Positions 36,609-49,250 of a DNA stretch of 64,000 bases are shown piece after piece; position 1 is the stretch's first letter, and each line of letters begins with the position of its first letter. The notes below the pieces were generated by a model. That model made no database searches, had not been told where the DNA came from, and worked only from the letters and a program-made list of their open reading frames with translations. The translations under genes and the position numbers were made by a program. Where the stretch lies: NCBI GenBank assembly GCA_019321725.1, contig CM033118.1, forward strand, positions 19,545,776-19,609,775. Direction: 5' to 3'. This stretch comes from Paulownia fortunei (taxonomy: Eukaryota; Streptophyta; Magnoliopsida; Lamiales; Paulowniaceae).

Positions 36609-37961
36609 TTATGAAATCAACTCCTGTATCCTGTCACATATTCTTGAAGTATCCACACCAAGCCTGGAAACTTTCACCTGCCATAAAATGAAGCAGATTT
36701 AGCATTTTACTAGAATCCATTAAACATTCTTAACAACCTAAATTAAGCTGTATAAACTCTCTATGATGTCAAAAAATTTCCCCCTAGCTTGACAGTCACA
36801 ACTACAAATATATTTGTAAATTTTGTTTTGAATACAAGATTTTGCCAAATTCACCAACCTTTTAGTGAGTGGAACAACACTCAAATTCCAAACTTTTTTT
36901 CTAAGTTTGTGCAGCAAAGTTATGTGGCTACGAAAGATAAAATCATGCTTCAAATTGGTTGCTGATAATCACCTGAGCATGGAGAGTGTGGAAAATCTTG
37001 TCACCAATAGTGGAAAGGCTAACAGTGACCACTTGAGCTCCTTCTTCTTCAAGTATGCTAATGACTTGATGCAGCATGAAATTTTTTCGGAGCCCACTAA
37101 TCAAAACCACCTCCAAACTCGAATTTAAGTCTCTTATTTCCAGAATTGGCAAGTTTGATCCACTCATAGTTACAGCATTGTTGGTAATATCAATCGTTGA
37201 ATCAGTATTCCTCAGTGCTTGTGTCTTCCTTCTCCTCAATTCTTCAATTCTTTCTCTTAAAAGCTTGATGTAACCAGCTGCCTGTTCCAGCTGATCTTGC
37301 TCTGACAAGAACTCCTGCATGTGTGTAGAATAACTTGTATGCTCCGTAATTGTGTTGTGAATATAATATATCATTCATTTCAAGTTATGACTATCCACCA
37401 ATTAAATAGATTCAGGAAGGTGAAACATTAAATACACTTGCATTTCATTTCATGTCCATACCACATGAAATTGAAGTAGTTAAGATGCAACTAAGGACAT
37501 TCACAATGAGGGACATACGATAATGACTGCATATGTATATGTGCAAAAAATTGAAGTTATCACTTATCATCTATATAGTAATTGTTTATAAATCTCGATC
37601 TTTGTTATTTAGAATAGTGTTTGTCATTATAGAAAAATGTCCTGCAAGATTGTGTGTTGGAAGTTTGGTGGTCCAAATTTAAGACATAAATGCATGTTTC
37701 CTTCCACCAAACATCTCCATTTTTCTCTCTCATTGCATCACAAACAAACTTGTGTATCTCATCCGTAAAACGAACACTATCGTACATCATAAACTCGTTT
37801 CCCACATCACAAAAACACACGCGTACCTTTGCTGGTTTGAAATGGTCGGCAGGGATGAGGGAAACCAGCTTGAAGCAAAGTTCCTTCATCTCAATCCTTC
37901 GATTTTTTTCGATGGCATGTCTCTCAAGTTTATTCCCTAAACTAGTCTCACGCCTCTTCAT
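36609..37961 (-). CDS. bHLH transcription factor, bHLH162-like, copy C
   Basis: Exons 37961-37827, 37314-36973 and 36677-36609 (135, 342 and 69 nt), introns 512 and 295 bp, 181 aa, open. This copy has the most changed basic region: ERHAIEKNRRIEMKELCFKL instead of ERKTIEKNRRIEMKGLCSKL, with the Glu and Arg contacts kept. The loop has Lys for Asn (HFKPAK). Exon 2 has KLLRERIEEL, as in copy A, but C-terminal residues (LRKNFMLHQV, ISILEEEGAQVV) shared partly with B. The tail reads SRICDRIQELIS. The 3' flank matches copy A closely, suggesting A and C are block counterparts. Confidence 0.9.
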
Positions 37962-38073
37962 GATCACCTAAACCAAATTACAGATTTGTATTTCACAACA
38001 ATGGAAAACCCTCCAAGCTTCGGAAAAAAAATGAAGACTAAAAAATAAGAATTAGCTGCTCATGAGTGGCTTG

Positions 38074-38095
38074 ACTTATAATACTCTCCTATATA
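38074..38095 (-). promoter_or_regulatory. TATA-like motifs of bHLH copy C
   Basis: TATATA (38090-38095) and ATTATAAG (38075-38082) on the minus strand, 115-135 bp upstream of the ATG. Which one is used cannot be told from sequence. Confidence 0.4.
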
Positions 38096-38164
38096 GAGAG
38101 AGAAATCTTGAAAACGACACTTCAAGAAAGGAGAAAGAAGTTACAATAGGAATTCGTCAAACAT

Positions 38165-38654
38165 GAACAGGACCATTTAATGATTGTTCGTGATGTGACC
38201 AGTTTTGGTCGACATGAATTATTTATGAACCAATTAATTGAGGTTAATTATAATAAATTTAAATATAAATATGACCAGTTTTAAAGCTATAATTAGCAAA
38301 ATTTTATTAATATACAATTTTTAAAAAATTAATTTTTTAATATATTTTATATTCTAATCTCGTAAGAAAAAAATAATTTATCGTAAATTTACCTTTTATT
38401 CATATTATATTATGTGACGTAATGTTTGAGTAATTTTAATATTGATTATTTTTCATACACTTATTTTTTGATTGACCGATTTATGACTTGATTTTTAGAG
38501 GAATTATGCTAGGAAAACCCAACGTTCCTCCCAACTCTTTAATATTTTGTAAATTATAGGTAAAATAAAAAATTTATAGAATCAAATTCATAAAACTCCA
38601 AATTTATAGTGTAAATCATTCAAAACAAGTAAATTTATGGGATATCTAATTTTT
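38165..38654. other. AT-rich spacer, no gene seen
   Basis: Homology to the copy A, B and D upstream regions stops near 38170, so the C unit is truncated here. Confidence 0.4.
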
Positions 38655-39290
38655 ACTCGCATCAAATTTATGGTACAATTGGTTTCATTAAAAACTGCTT
38701 CATATTTATTTAACTCAAATTGAATGCTGACATACTTACAAATCATTTTAAATTTTCTTCCACAATTAATATAGGGTATCACAACTTTGAACATACAACT
38801 TTACACACCCACCATCACGGGATGGGGACCACAAACAAGACTTCAACACAACGGGTTTTGTTGGAAATTACTCCACATTTGACCTTACTGTGCAAAAATA
38901 ATTAATTCAAGTTGTTAAAGTGATTTATTATACTTATTTATAAATTATTCCAATTTTTTTTTCATAATTAATGTGGGATATCATATTAGGGGGTATTGTG
39001 TAATCTTAGGCAAACCCATTATGTTTCCAACTATCATATAAACCCATTTTTGTATATTAACTTATACGTATTTATATAATATTAGTTTTAAAAAATATAT
39101 TTTTTAAGCAAATTTTAGTTGTATTATTGTAAATATATATATATATTTTAAAATTATAAAAGAAATCTAACAAATATAATCCAAATCTGGTGAGTTCAGG
39201 TTCAAATTCGAGTCATTAAAAATATTGATAGGATGAATCTCAAATTTTGACAAATCAACTCTAAATCCACACATTTGTCATCTCTACAAA
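38655..39290. repeat. Dispersed repeat R, copy 2
   Basis: Matches 35040-35700 and 50583-51250, and again directly precedes a micro-ORF region. Confidence 0.65.
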
Positions 39291-39299
39291 TATGATGGG

Positions 39300-39660
39300 C
39301 AAATCCCAATTTCCAAGCTGGATTTCAGAAACCATTACGTAGATGAAGAATTCTTACCATCAACAAATGTTGGAACAGGGACAAATTGCAATTTCTTTGA
39401 AGGAACTATAAATTTGTGCGTGATGCATGATATCATTTATTATTGGACAGTGAAAGGGCGTAAGCATGCGTGTAGACAAAGTTGACAAGTATCACGTGTG
39501 GATGCGAAGGCTGCTTCATTTTTTTGCTTTGTTCATCACAATCACATGAGCAGCAGCTCTTTGAACAGTAGGAGGAGGAAAATACCAAAGGAAACAATGG
39601 GGTCTCCGTCCACAATAAATGGAGATTTATTTTACAGAGGAACTGGTGCAACATTTTCAT
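39300..39660 (+). repeat. Conserved micro-ORF region, copy D
   Basis: The ATG at 39343 opens the same 22-residue frame as in copy C, with its stop at 39411. The position corresponding to the C-copy TATA reads TACAAATA. Confidence 0.35.
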
Positions 39661-41630
39661 TACTTATTTCATTATAATTTAATGATTATAAACGAACCGA
39701 GAATGTTGCACCCATAAATCTCACTTTTACTGATATGTTTGGGGTTAAGAAAAAATAAAGGAAAAATATTAATGATAAAATTCCATCAGTTATTAGTTTG
39801 GGGCAAAATGTTAATAATAATTAGTATTATGATATGTTATTAAGATTTTTTTTTTTTTTTTTAAAAAAAAAATTATTATATGTATAAAGATATAAATATA
39901 TATTAACTTGAATATATATGTATAGTAATGATTATGATTTTTTTATATGCTTTGGAAAACGTAAAAGTATGTTTTACAGGAAACAAATATTAAATATTCG
40001 ATTATTTTAGAGGAATGAAATATTTTTCAAAAGAAGACTAAAAATAGCCTTAATTTATTATATTTAATCAAACCTAAACAAATCGTACGTGAGAAGGACA
40101 CCATTGACAACCTTAATTGATAAAGTGCGACATATTCTGTTCAAGTGCTCATCAAGTTGTGCGCCAGAAATTTGGGCCTAATGGGGTTTTCTCATTTAAC
40201 AACTTCATTTCGGCCTAAACTTCATATAATTGATCCTTTTGTCACTGTTATTTTGCAACGTTAAGCAAATAACAATCTTTAATCAAATAGTGATAAATGA
40301 GAGGTTTTCATCTAAAATTGAAAAAAAAAGATGGTGGATATTTATAAATCAAAAACTTTAGAAGAGCTGGATGGAATCCTCCTTGAAACTTAGTACCATC
40401 ATATTTGGCCTCTCTAAATGCATTAGAACATTTAAGGTTAAAGTTCCAAAACACTACAAGACGAGGTTTTGAGTTTTTAATCCTGCATCTAAATATGTGT
40501 CTCTATTGTGCTAGTTTGTTATCTCATTATATATTGTAATTTCATGACTTGTCTTTCTCATAAAGAAAAAAGAGCTAGGATAATGGTGATCCTCATTAAT
40601 TAGGAGTAGGTATAAAGAGATAAGGACGGGGCTAGCTGCACCCTTGTCCATATGTCCTGAGTTGGCTTAAGGCAATACTTGACGAAAAAGATTTAGAATT
40701 CTAGACAGGGGAGGTATTTGAGATACTACACTTGGTGGATAATACAATAGATGGATGATGAATAAATACTCAATTTCATAAAAAATGAGACATTTGTCCA
40801 TCATTCAAATACTCGATCGATGTGCAATACAATGGGTGTAGGTTGGATATTACCGAATAGGAGGTGCAAGATCAGTAACACCCTCTGAATTTCATGTTTA
40901 GGAGAAAAGTATGAAAATGAATAGATGTTAGGATTAGTACGAGAGTTTTGATAGGTGCTTCTTATATATTCTTTGTACATTTATTTGTGATGAAATGCTC
41001 TCCTTATCTACGGACATAGTACCCTTTCATGTTCTCACTTATACTTTATTCTATACGTCTTTCTCGTAGAGAATATCAACACCAATACATTTGAACCAAA
41101 AACTCATAACTAATTCCACGGAGCCAACTTGTAAGGCATACTCAGGGACGAAGCCTATGGGGCGAAATTATATATATTGATAACATATAAGCATTTATTA
41201 TTCATTCTTTATACATAATGTTTTTTTCTTGTTACTGCCTTTTTTTCCTTAAATTAAATAATTATTAAATACAAATGCAAATTTAAATATTATATGTGAT
41301 ATCAACACAAATTCATCACATCTATCATATTACTTGCATAAATATTTGAATAAAAAATGGTTTCTAAATGAAAATTAAAAGCAATTTTTAATTTAATACA
41401 ACACAAAACAAAAGTTAACTTATGTTTGATGCTGAAAATTGAACACATTAAAACTCAAGTTCTTGTGTGTGAGACATGATCAATGCTAGGGTATGTCTTC
41501 GATTTTGAGGCCATGATAAAGTGTCCATAGTCTTCCCTTTAACTATTTTTGCTACCTAGGGGATGGGGGTGCAAGGGCAATAACACCCTACAGATTTCAT
41601 GTTCAGGAAAGCAACTGTTCCGATCAGTTT

Positions 41631-41647
41631 CCCCCCCCCCCCCCCCC
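41631..41647. repeat. Poly-C tract (17 C)
   Basis: Seventeen cytosines at the end of a segment of about 130 bp (41508-41650) that has no counterpart in the B block near 18350. Part of the segment (AATAACACCCTACAGATTTC) resembles 40875-40900 nearby. Confidence 0.85.
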
Positions 41648-41907
41648 TGCGCATGTGCTACTCTTAAAAGGAAGTGGTTAAAGGTTAGGGTTAGTATATA
41701 TGAGAGTTTTGATGGTTGTTTCTTATATTCTTTGAACATCTATTGGTGATAGTACTCTTGAATATATAGTTTTATCAAAGAGAATACGAACACGAATACA
41801 ACATTTATTCATTTCAAACGAGCTAAACTCGCCATCAAATTGGAATAGATAATCAGAAACAACCATAACAAGTAATTGATTTGTACATAACAATATGAAA
41901 ACAATCT

Positions 41908-43122
41908 TTAGGAAATCAACTCCTGTATCCTGTCACCTATTCTTGAAGTATCCACGCCAACCCTGGAATCTTTTACCTGTCATAAAATAAAGCAGATTTA
42001 GCATTTTACCGAAATCCAAAAAACATTCTTAACAGCCTAAATGAAGCTGTCTAAACTCTATGATGTCAAAAGTTTTCCCCTTAACAGTCACAGCAAATTT
42101 CGTTTTGAATACAAGATTTTTGTCAAATTCCATTGAGTTTTAGCAGAATCATTGTGCAGCAGAATCAGAAAATCGCGCTTCAAATTGTTAATTAGCTGAT
42201 AATCACCTGAGCATGGAGAGTATGGAAAATCTTGTCACCAATAGTGGAAAGGCTAACAGTGACCGCTTCAGTCCCTTCTTGTTCAAGTATGCTAATGACT
42301 TGATGCAGCACGAAATTTTTTCGGAGCCCACTAATCAAAACCACCTCCAAACTCGAATTTAAGTCTCTTATTCTCAGAATTGGCAAGTTTGATCCACCTA
42401 TAGGAGGAGCATTGTTGGTAACATCAATCGTTGGATCGGTATTCATCAGTGCTTGTGTCTTCCTCCTCCTCAATTCTTCAACTCTTTCTCTTAAAATCTT
42501 GATGTAACCAGCTGCCTGTTCGAGCTGATCTTGCTGTGACAAGAACTCCTGCATATGTGTGTAGAATAACAAGATAGACTGCAGAAGTTAAGCACAAAAA
42601 TCTGATACAAAGCAACGTACAACCACCCTGATTTCCGACCTTACTATCTCAACTTAATTCGAACAAATTAAGTTCTATTATGTAGTTAAACATACGAATA
42701 TTATTTACAAGTTTTATTATGTTTTTCTAAACCATCATAGCTACGTAACGTTCAAAAGGTGCATTTACAAATGCAAAACTTGCAGTATATGCATGAGATT
42801 TCGTTTATATTGTACGCTCGATAATTTGTGTTGCAAATATAATCTGTCAGTCTTTTAATGAAGGTCCAACATTAAATACACTCTCATTTCATGTCTTTAC
42901 TCACAAACTTGTGCATCTCTGTCGTAGAACGAATACTATCCTGCATCATAAACTCGTATCCCACATCACAAAAACACACACACATACCTTTTCTGGGTTG
43001 AAATGGTCAGCAGGGATGATGGAAACCAGCTTGGAGCAGAGACCCTTCATCTCAATCCTTCGATTTTTTTCAATGGTCTTTCTCTCAAGTTTATGTCCCA
43101 AACTCGTCTCACCCCTCTTCAT
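41908..43122 (-). CDS. bHLH transcription factor, bHLH162-like, copy D
   Basis: Exons 43122-42988, 42548-42207 and 41976-41908 (135, 342 and 69 nt), introns 439 and 230 bp, 181 aa, open. Start chosen at the ATG followed by KRGETSLGHKLERK, as in the other copies; an upstream in-frame GTG is not used. Exon 1 ends NPEK where A and B have NPAK. Helix 2 reads QLEQAAGYIKILRERVEEL, as in B. The C-terminal region has GLRKNFVLHQV and EQEGTEAVTV. Intron 1 is almost identical to that of copy B, supporting a recent common origin. All four copies keep exactly the same exon lengths, so purifying selection on the reading frame is likely. Confidence 0.9.
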
Positions 43123-43237
43123 GATCACTCAAAACCAAATTACAGATTTGTTTTTCACAACAACTGAAAACCCTCCAAGCTTCGAAGAAAAATGTAGACA
43201 AAAAATAAGAATTAGCTGGTCATGAGTGGCTTGACTT

Positions 43238-43244
43238 ATTTATA
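43238..43244 (-). promoter_or_regulatory. TATA box of bHLH copy D
   Basis: TATAAAT on the minus strand, about 116-122 bp upstream of the ATG, as in copy B. Confidence 0.6.
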
Positions 43245-44020
43245 CTAACATACATGGAGAAAGAACTGAGACTTCAATAAAGGAGAAAGAAAGTTGCGGC
43301 AGCGAATTCGTCAAAGAAGAACAGGACCACAAATTCAATTCCAATAACAGAGTTGGATCGAAATATCTAAGTCGTGTGAAAACGAATCAATATCATATCA
43401 AGGGTATATTGGGTTCGACCAAACTAAATTTAAGTACCCTCCAACATATAGCTAGCAAATTTATGCCATTCGTCTTATGTTGGTGGTAGTTTTCGGATTT
43501 TGAAGTTTCTGATGATGGACTAGTTTGTAACAACACTTTGTAATAATAGCACCTTAATAATTATGACACAAGTTTCTCGTTATTCTGAATCTCATATTTC
43601 TGTTTGTGAAAAGAATACTTGTTTCTTTTCTATTTTCTTCATGTTTTTTTGGACTATCTTTTGGACTAATTCAATCTTTTTTCTGGACTATGTTTTTATT
43701 TGGGGGATTTTTTTCTTTTTTAAACTATAGTTACTTCAAATTTTTTCTTTTTAACAAAATCCGTCTCAAACTTGTTTCATTATCATTCTTAATCAAAATA
43801 TGATACCAACTTGTAATTGAAGATCTTCGTTGTTTTGCATAATTAATATATTAAATGTTATCACTGGTGAAATTTCGGCTGAAGCCAAACACATGATAGT
43901 CCAAAGGAAAACATCTTTCACTCAATCTATGAGTCTAATGATAAGAAGGGCTTGAGAGATCCAAATATTCCTGTCACTTAGAAGTAATTATTAAACAAGA
44001 TATGATTTCTTCATATTAGC

Positions 44021-46123
44021 AAGCTTAATTGTAAAATTGGTCCCGTTAGCTATAGAGGGTGACCAAATTAGTTTCGTGAATACAGGAGGTGGCAACTTGG
44101 GGATAGAAATTGAAAATATTTCACACATTAAAGATAAATTATATCAGAAATTACAATTTTCGTAGAAATTAAGCACTTGACGGGCATGTGACTCTTTTAA
44201 TTTGAGAATTTTTAATTTTTCGACTGAAATTTTGATGTGGAGAGAGAGGGTGTTACATGGGTTTTTAATAATGTTGAGTTGGAAATAAAAAACCATGTGG
44301 ATATATAAATATATTAAAAAATATTTTTACAAAAATATATTTTAAATGTTGGTGTTGCTTTACAAAATATAATAAAACTAATACAAAATATACTTTTTAA
44401 TTTTTTATTAATTTATTTCCTTTTTCAAAATTTTACGAATAACTTTAATTAATATAGTTTAATTATAAAATTTATTTTTATTTGATTAACTAATTAATCA
44501 TCAATGAGTAAAAATTCAATATTCATTATTTTATAAAATAAATAATCACCAATCACGGAGTAAAAAATAAATATTAATTATTTTATAAAATAAATTAAAA
44601 ATAATACAAAATATCTTCTTCTTTTTTTAAATTCTTAATTAATTCATTTTAATTTTTTGATACATAATGAATAAATTAAACTGATATAATTCAATTATAG
44701 ATTATTTTTGTTATCTAATTAATCATCAATTAAGGAGTAGAAATTTAACATTGATTATTTTATAAAATAATCAAGGGAGTAAAAAAGTTAACATTAATTA
44801 TTTTAAAAAATAAATTAAAAATAATATCAAATATCTATTTTGAATTCTTAATTAATTTATCTTAATATTTTGACACTTTTTAACTAATATAATTCAATAA
44901 TAAATAGTTTTTAATTAATTATCTAATTCAATTGAGGAGTAAAAAGTTAGCATTGATTATTTTATAAAATATATAATCATCTATTAGGGATTAAAATTAC
45001 ACATTAATTATTTTACAAAATAAATTAGAAAATATCTATTCTTAGTTCTCACTTAATTTATCTTATTTTTTTTGACACCTAATGAATTACTTTAATTTAA
45101 CCTATAAATACATATTTAATGAATAACTTTGATAATATTAGGAAGTAAAATCTTAACATTAACTAGTTTAAAAATTTAATTAATCAGATAAATAATTAAA
45201 AAAATTATTTTTGTATTCCATTTTTTTTTTCTTTTACTTATTTTTTCTTTTTGTCTTTTTCATCTTATTGAAAAAAATCCTTTACCCTCACCACCAAAAC
45301 CTCTACCCGGCCACCACCACCGCCAAACCATCGTCAAACCTTCATATTCAAAACAAATCACCAAAATAAATGTCTTGCGTCAAAATGAACTCCAAAAACT
45401 CTGGAAAACAATAATTTGAAACTTAATACATGTGAAAATATAAATAATAAGCCTGAAATATGTGATTATTGTCAAAACCTTGAAATTTTCCAAGCATGAG
45501 GTTTCCATTTCAACTTGAGGTAGTCTGAATCAGGGCCTCCATTCTTGAAACAATTGAAAGTATCATCGACAAAAGGACAAGACCCCAGTATGTAAACAAA
45601 CTCAAAACTTAAACCAACTCGCCGTCTCGCCACCACCACCACCACGATGTCATCCATCCCCCCACCCCCACCACCACCCCTGCTCCAGCCTTTCACCCAC
45701 CCAACCCCACAGCCAAACCCAGCACCACCATCACCAACCCCGTCGCCAGCCTTCAACCCGCCCAAACCCCCCTCAGCCAAACCCAGCAACCCACAACAAC
45801 ACCACCACCACCACCACCACCACCACCACCACCAAATATGAAATGGTGAATTGGCATTTTTTTCCCATCTCAGCAGCTGAGTCAACACATATAAAAAAAT
45901 TTCTCTCCACATCATCAGTCGGAAAATCACAAAATTTCTAAATTATTTGGTCACGCACTGGTCACATACTTAATTCAGGCGAAAATTGTAGTTTTCAGCC
46001 AAATTTGTCCTTAACGTACTTTTTTTTTTTTAATTTTTATCCTTAAATTACCACATATTTTTATAAAACTAATTTTATCACCCCTTATAGTTATAGTTAC
46101 AAGACTAACCTTACAATTAAGCC
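44021..46123. mobile_element. MULE-like element with long terminal inverted repeats, copy in block D
   Basis: The left end (AGCTTAATTGTAAAATTGGT) and the complement of the right end (GGCTTAATTGTAAGGTTAGT) are inverted. The flanks TATTAGC (44014-44020) and TATTTATAT (46124-46132) resemble a 9-bp target duplication that has since mutated. The interior is as in the B copy, with seven 40-bp AT-rich motifs (44.5-45.2 kb) and a CCA-rich segment. Being at the same position in both blocks, it was inserted before the block duplication. Confidence 0.65.
45637..45838. repeat. CCA/CCN low-complexity tract inside the MULE-like element
   Basis: Ends in a run of CCA repeats (about 45798-45834) longer than in the B copy. 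It yields open frames in both directions (Pro/His-rich and Gly/Trp-rich) that are composition artefacts. Confidence 0.65.
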
Positions 46124-46132
46124 TATTTATAT

Positions 46133-48590
46133 ATGTCACGTCACTCCTAATTTTGACTCGGTTTTGCGCAACATGTGTACACAACATGTAGTAATAGAGA
46201 AAGAATACATATTTATCACTTTGGACTCCAAATTTAAGACCAGTTCATAGATCTCTGGACTTTTCACATCGTATAGGATTTTTTTGAGACCCACCCTACT
46301 GACCCATATTGATCTTTGTGATTTCATAGTTTTGAATAGAAAAAATATGTATCATATAAGTTTGAGTATTGTATTGAAGTATTGTAGCTAAGCAGACAAA
46401 ACTACACTAGAGTCGAAAACCTATGTATTTCCAAAAATTTTAATAGAAGTAGTTTTCATCGACATCCAAAAACTCCTCGTCTGGTATTCTTGTCACGTGT
46501 TGGGAACATGGGATCAAAGGTAAACAAAAGGAATTTTGCTTTGTTTTCATATTTTGGAAATTCTTTCAATGGAAATTTAGGCTCATATTGAACAGGTCAG
46601 ACTGCACATTTTTTCAATGCTTGGTTTAAAATTTTGGAATTTTTGCTTTATTTCAATTTTCAACAACTATTTGGTCAGTATTGGTTATGTAGAAAGTCGA
46701 AAACTACAGCTCAAAATAGTCACAAACTAAATCAAAATACCAACCTAACTTTTGAAATACTTATCATCACCAAAGCATGCATGGAATGACCATATAATTT
46801 GTTTATTTTCGTTGTCATCGTAATAACATGTAAATCGGTTGCTTTTTTTAAATTAATAATAAATATTTGTTACTGAATACTCATGAGTTAGTCGAAATAA
46901 AAACATATTAACAAATGCAAGAAATCAAATAATAAGTATAATTTTATATTTATATTATCAGTAATTGGTGATATGTATATTAGTACTTAAGTCGTTTGTG
47001 CGGTACATATGTCATCCTCATTTTGAACAGTATTAGCATTGAAGTTGTTTGTGCGGTCACTATTTCATAATACGAATGAGAACGATGAATTTGTCAAAAT
47101 TGGAGACCCACTCCACCCCCAAACTTGTTGTGTTTCGTTTATATTCATTAAATTCGTTTTATAATTTTAAAAATATTTTTTTTAAAAAATAACATTACTA
47201 TTTTTTTTTAAAATATGTATATTATAATATTACATAAACAGATATATATATATATATTAAAATAAAAAATTAATTAATTAATTAAACATGTCGGATTCGG
47301 GATGAAACGAATTCAAAAATTAAAATCTAAAATCTAACCCATATTAATTTATAACTTGACAAATCTATCCTAAATATAAGGGATGTGGTCCATATCAATC
47401 CATTGACATTTTTATTTATTTTAGTATTTTAGCATTTGACTTGTTATGATAGAAAAACATGTATCATATGTATTTGAGTTTAAGGCACTTATCATGTTCA
47501 AGTGAAAATGTGTTGGGAAAACATAAGTAGAAGTCACGCTTGAGTAATTTTTGACTATTTCACTCCCTAATTTGATACGTGGCACACTTCTTCGTATTGA
47601 TGGCCCTACCTCAATGTCCTCGTACTTTTATTTTCTTCAAGTATTAGGCCAGTCAACTATTATTTTTGCAGGAAAATTTTTCCTCTTTTACACTAATTTC
47701 AATCTTCAAAAATTATTTTTTTTAATTTTTTTTTGTATTATTACTATTTTATATCTTCAAAAAATTCTTATCTAACATTTCAATATTTAAATAATATATA
47801 ATTGTAAGTGCACAGAGTATGTCAAAATTGCTTGTTTATAATAATTATTGAAGAGCATTCCAATGGTATCTTGCTTCAATTTTTTAAGTACTCAGACAAT
47901 TGACAAAATAATCTATCCCCTTTAACAAAGAAACTATGACTATGAAGATCACTAGATCAAAACACAATAATTAAGAAAAAAAGTGTATTTTTGGATCTGT
48001 ATATTGACTTAATTAAGGTTTTCATCCTTTATTTTGGGGGGTCTATCAATTTCAGACACTATTTTTAAATAAATAGTAATTTTAGGACAAACTTCGTTCA
48101 AAAAATCTAATTTGGCCTAAAATTGCCAATCTGAACAAAAAATTGAGATTTTCTAAAATTGGAGAGAAATTTGCCTTATTGACATCCTATGTGTTCTAAA
48201 TGGATGGAAAACTTATGTCCCTATGGATTTCACGTAAAGCATTTTTTTTTAAATATAAAATTAAATAAATAAATAAATTTAAAAATTATATAAAATTTAA
48301 TTTTTAATTTTTAACCAATTTACCTTTTTCATGACATTTTAAAAGAAAAACAATTCATCTTCTTCAGTCAACCAACCATCATCATCGAAATTTTGGTATA
48401 AATGAAAATCGAACTAATTCAATATATTTTAAAAAAAAAATTGATATTTAATTTAATATTGATATTTTAATCTGGTAGTGTAAGAAATATTCATTGTACT
48501 GTAATGTAGTGAACCAAGTCAACATCATCCATTTGTCTTGTTGATTTTGTTCCAAGTAATGTACTCAGTGCTTCAAACATTGCACGCGCA
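46133..48590. other. Spacer of the D block, no gene seen
   Basis: 46133-46676 is absent from the B block and aligns in part with the region after the empty site upstream of copy A (15740-15845), so the B block appears to have lost it. From 46680 it again follows the B block, with an extra segment near 47040-47400. Confidence 0.5.
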
Positions 48591-49250
48591 TTTTGTCTCT
48601 TCTTCTCCACCGCTTTACCACTGACATCAACATCCCCAAAAACACGCACAACACGCACAAGATTTACGTATTTGTTTTTCACCGAATGCAGACCCTACTC
48701 CTACCACAGATCCGCCGCCGCCACCGCCTCTGTGGTGACTTAAACACCACAGATCCTTTAAAAAACAGAAACAACCAAAAATATTCGCTGACAGTAAACA
48801 CAGATGACTTAAAAAATTCAAGTTAGATTTCTGAATCTATTACCAAGAGAATAGCATTCGCATTCCACTAGATTTCAGTGTCTCCTACATCTTCTGCAAT
48901 ATCAACAGCCTCAACTCTTTTGCTAATTCCATCCCCCGCGTGGGTTTTGCAAACTGGAGGGTGAGGCCCCAATGGGAATCCCACAGGCCTTTTTTCTTTT
49001 TCTTTTTCATTTTTTTTTTTTTATGGTTTTCAAACAACCAGTGATGTCGATGAAGATGATTGTGTGGATCTGGGGCAGGGGTTGTAGGGACGGGGGATGG
49101 TTCGTTGAGAGAAAAGAAGATGATTTACAAAAAAAAAAAAAAAAACATGTCAAAAGAATAAGATAAGTTGGTTAAAAATTTCATAAAATTTTATAATTTT
49201 TATTATGCCATCTCTGACATCTCGTTAAAATTAATGAATAATCATAACTG

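Larger units (their letters stand above)
39280..49250. repeat. Segmental duplication, block containing bHLH copy D
   Basis: Colinear with 15.95-25.85 kb (see that entry). The two blocks lie about 23.3 kb apart in direct orientation. Boundaries were estimated by eye. Confidence 0.75.

Noticed and set aside
45472..45930. 152-codon minus-strand frame rich in Trp, Cys and Gly, and Pro-rich frames on the plus strand
   Set aside because: They are translations of a CCA/CCN repeat tract inside the MULE-like element. There is no conserved frame between this copy and the one at 22.4 kb.
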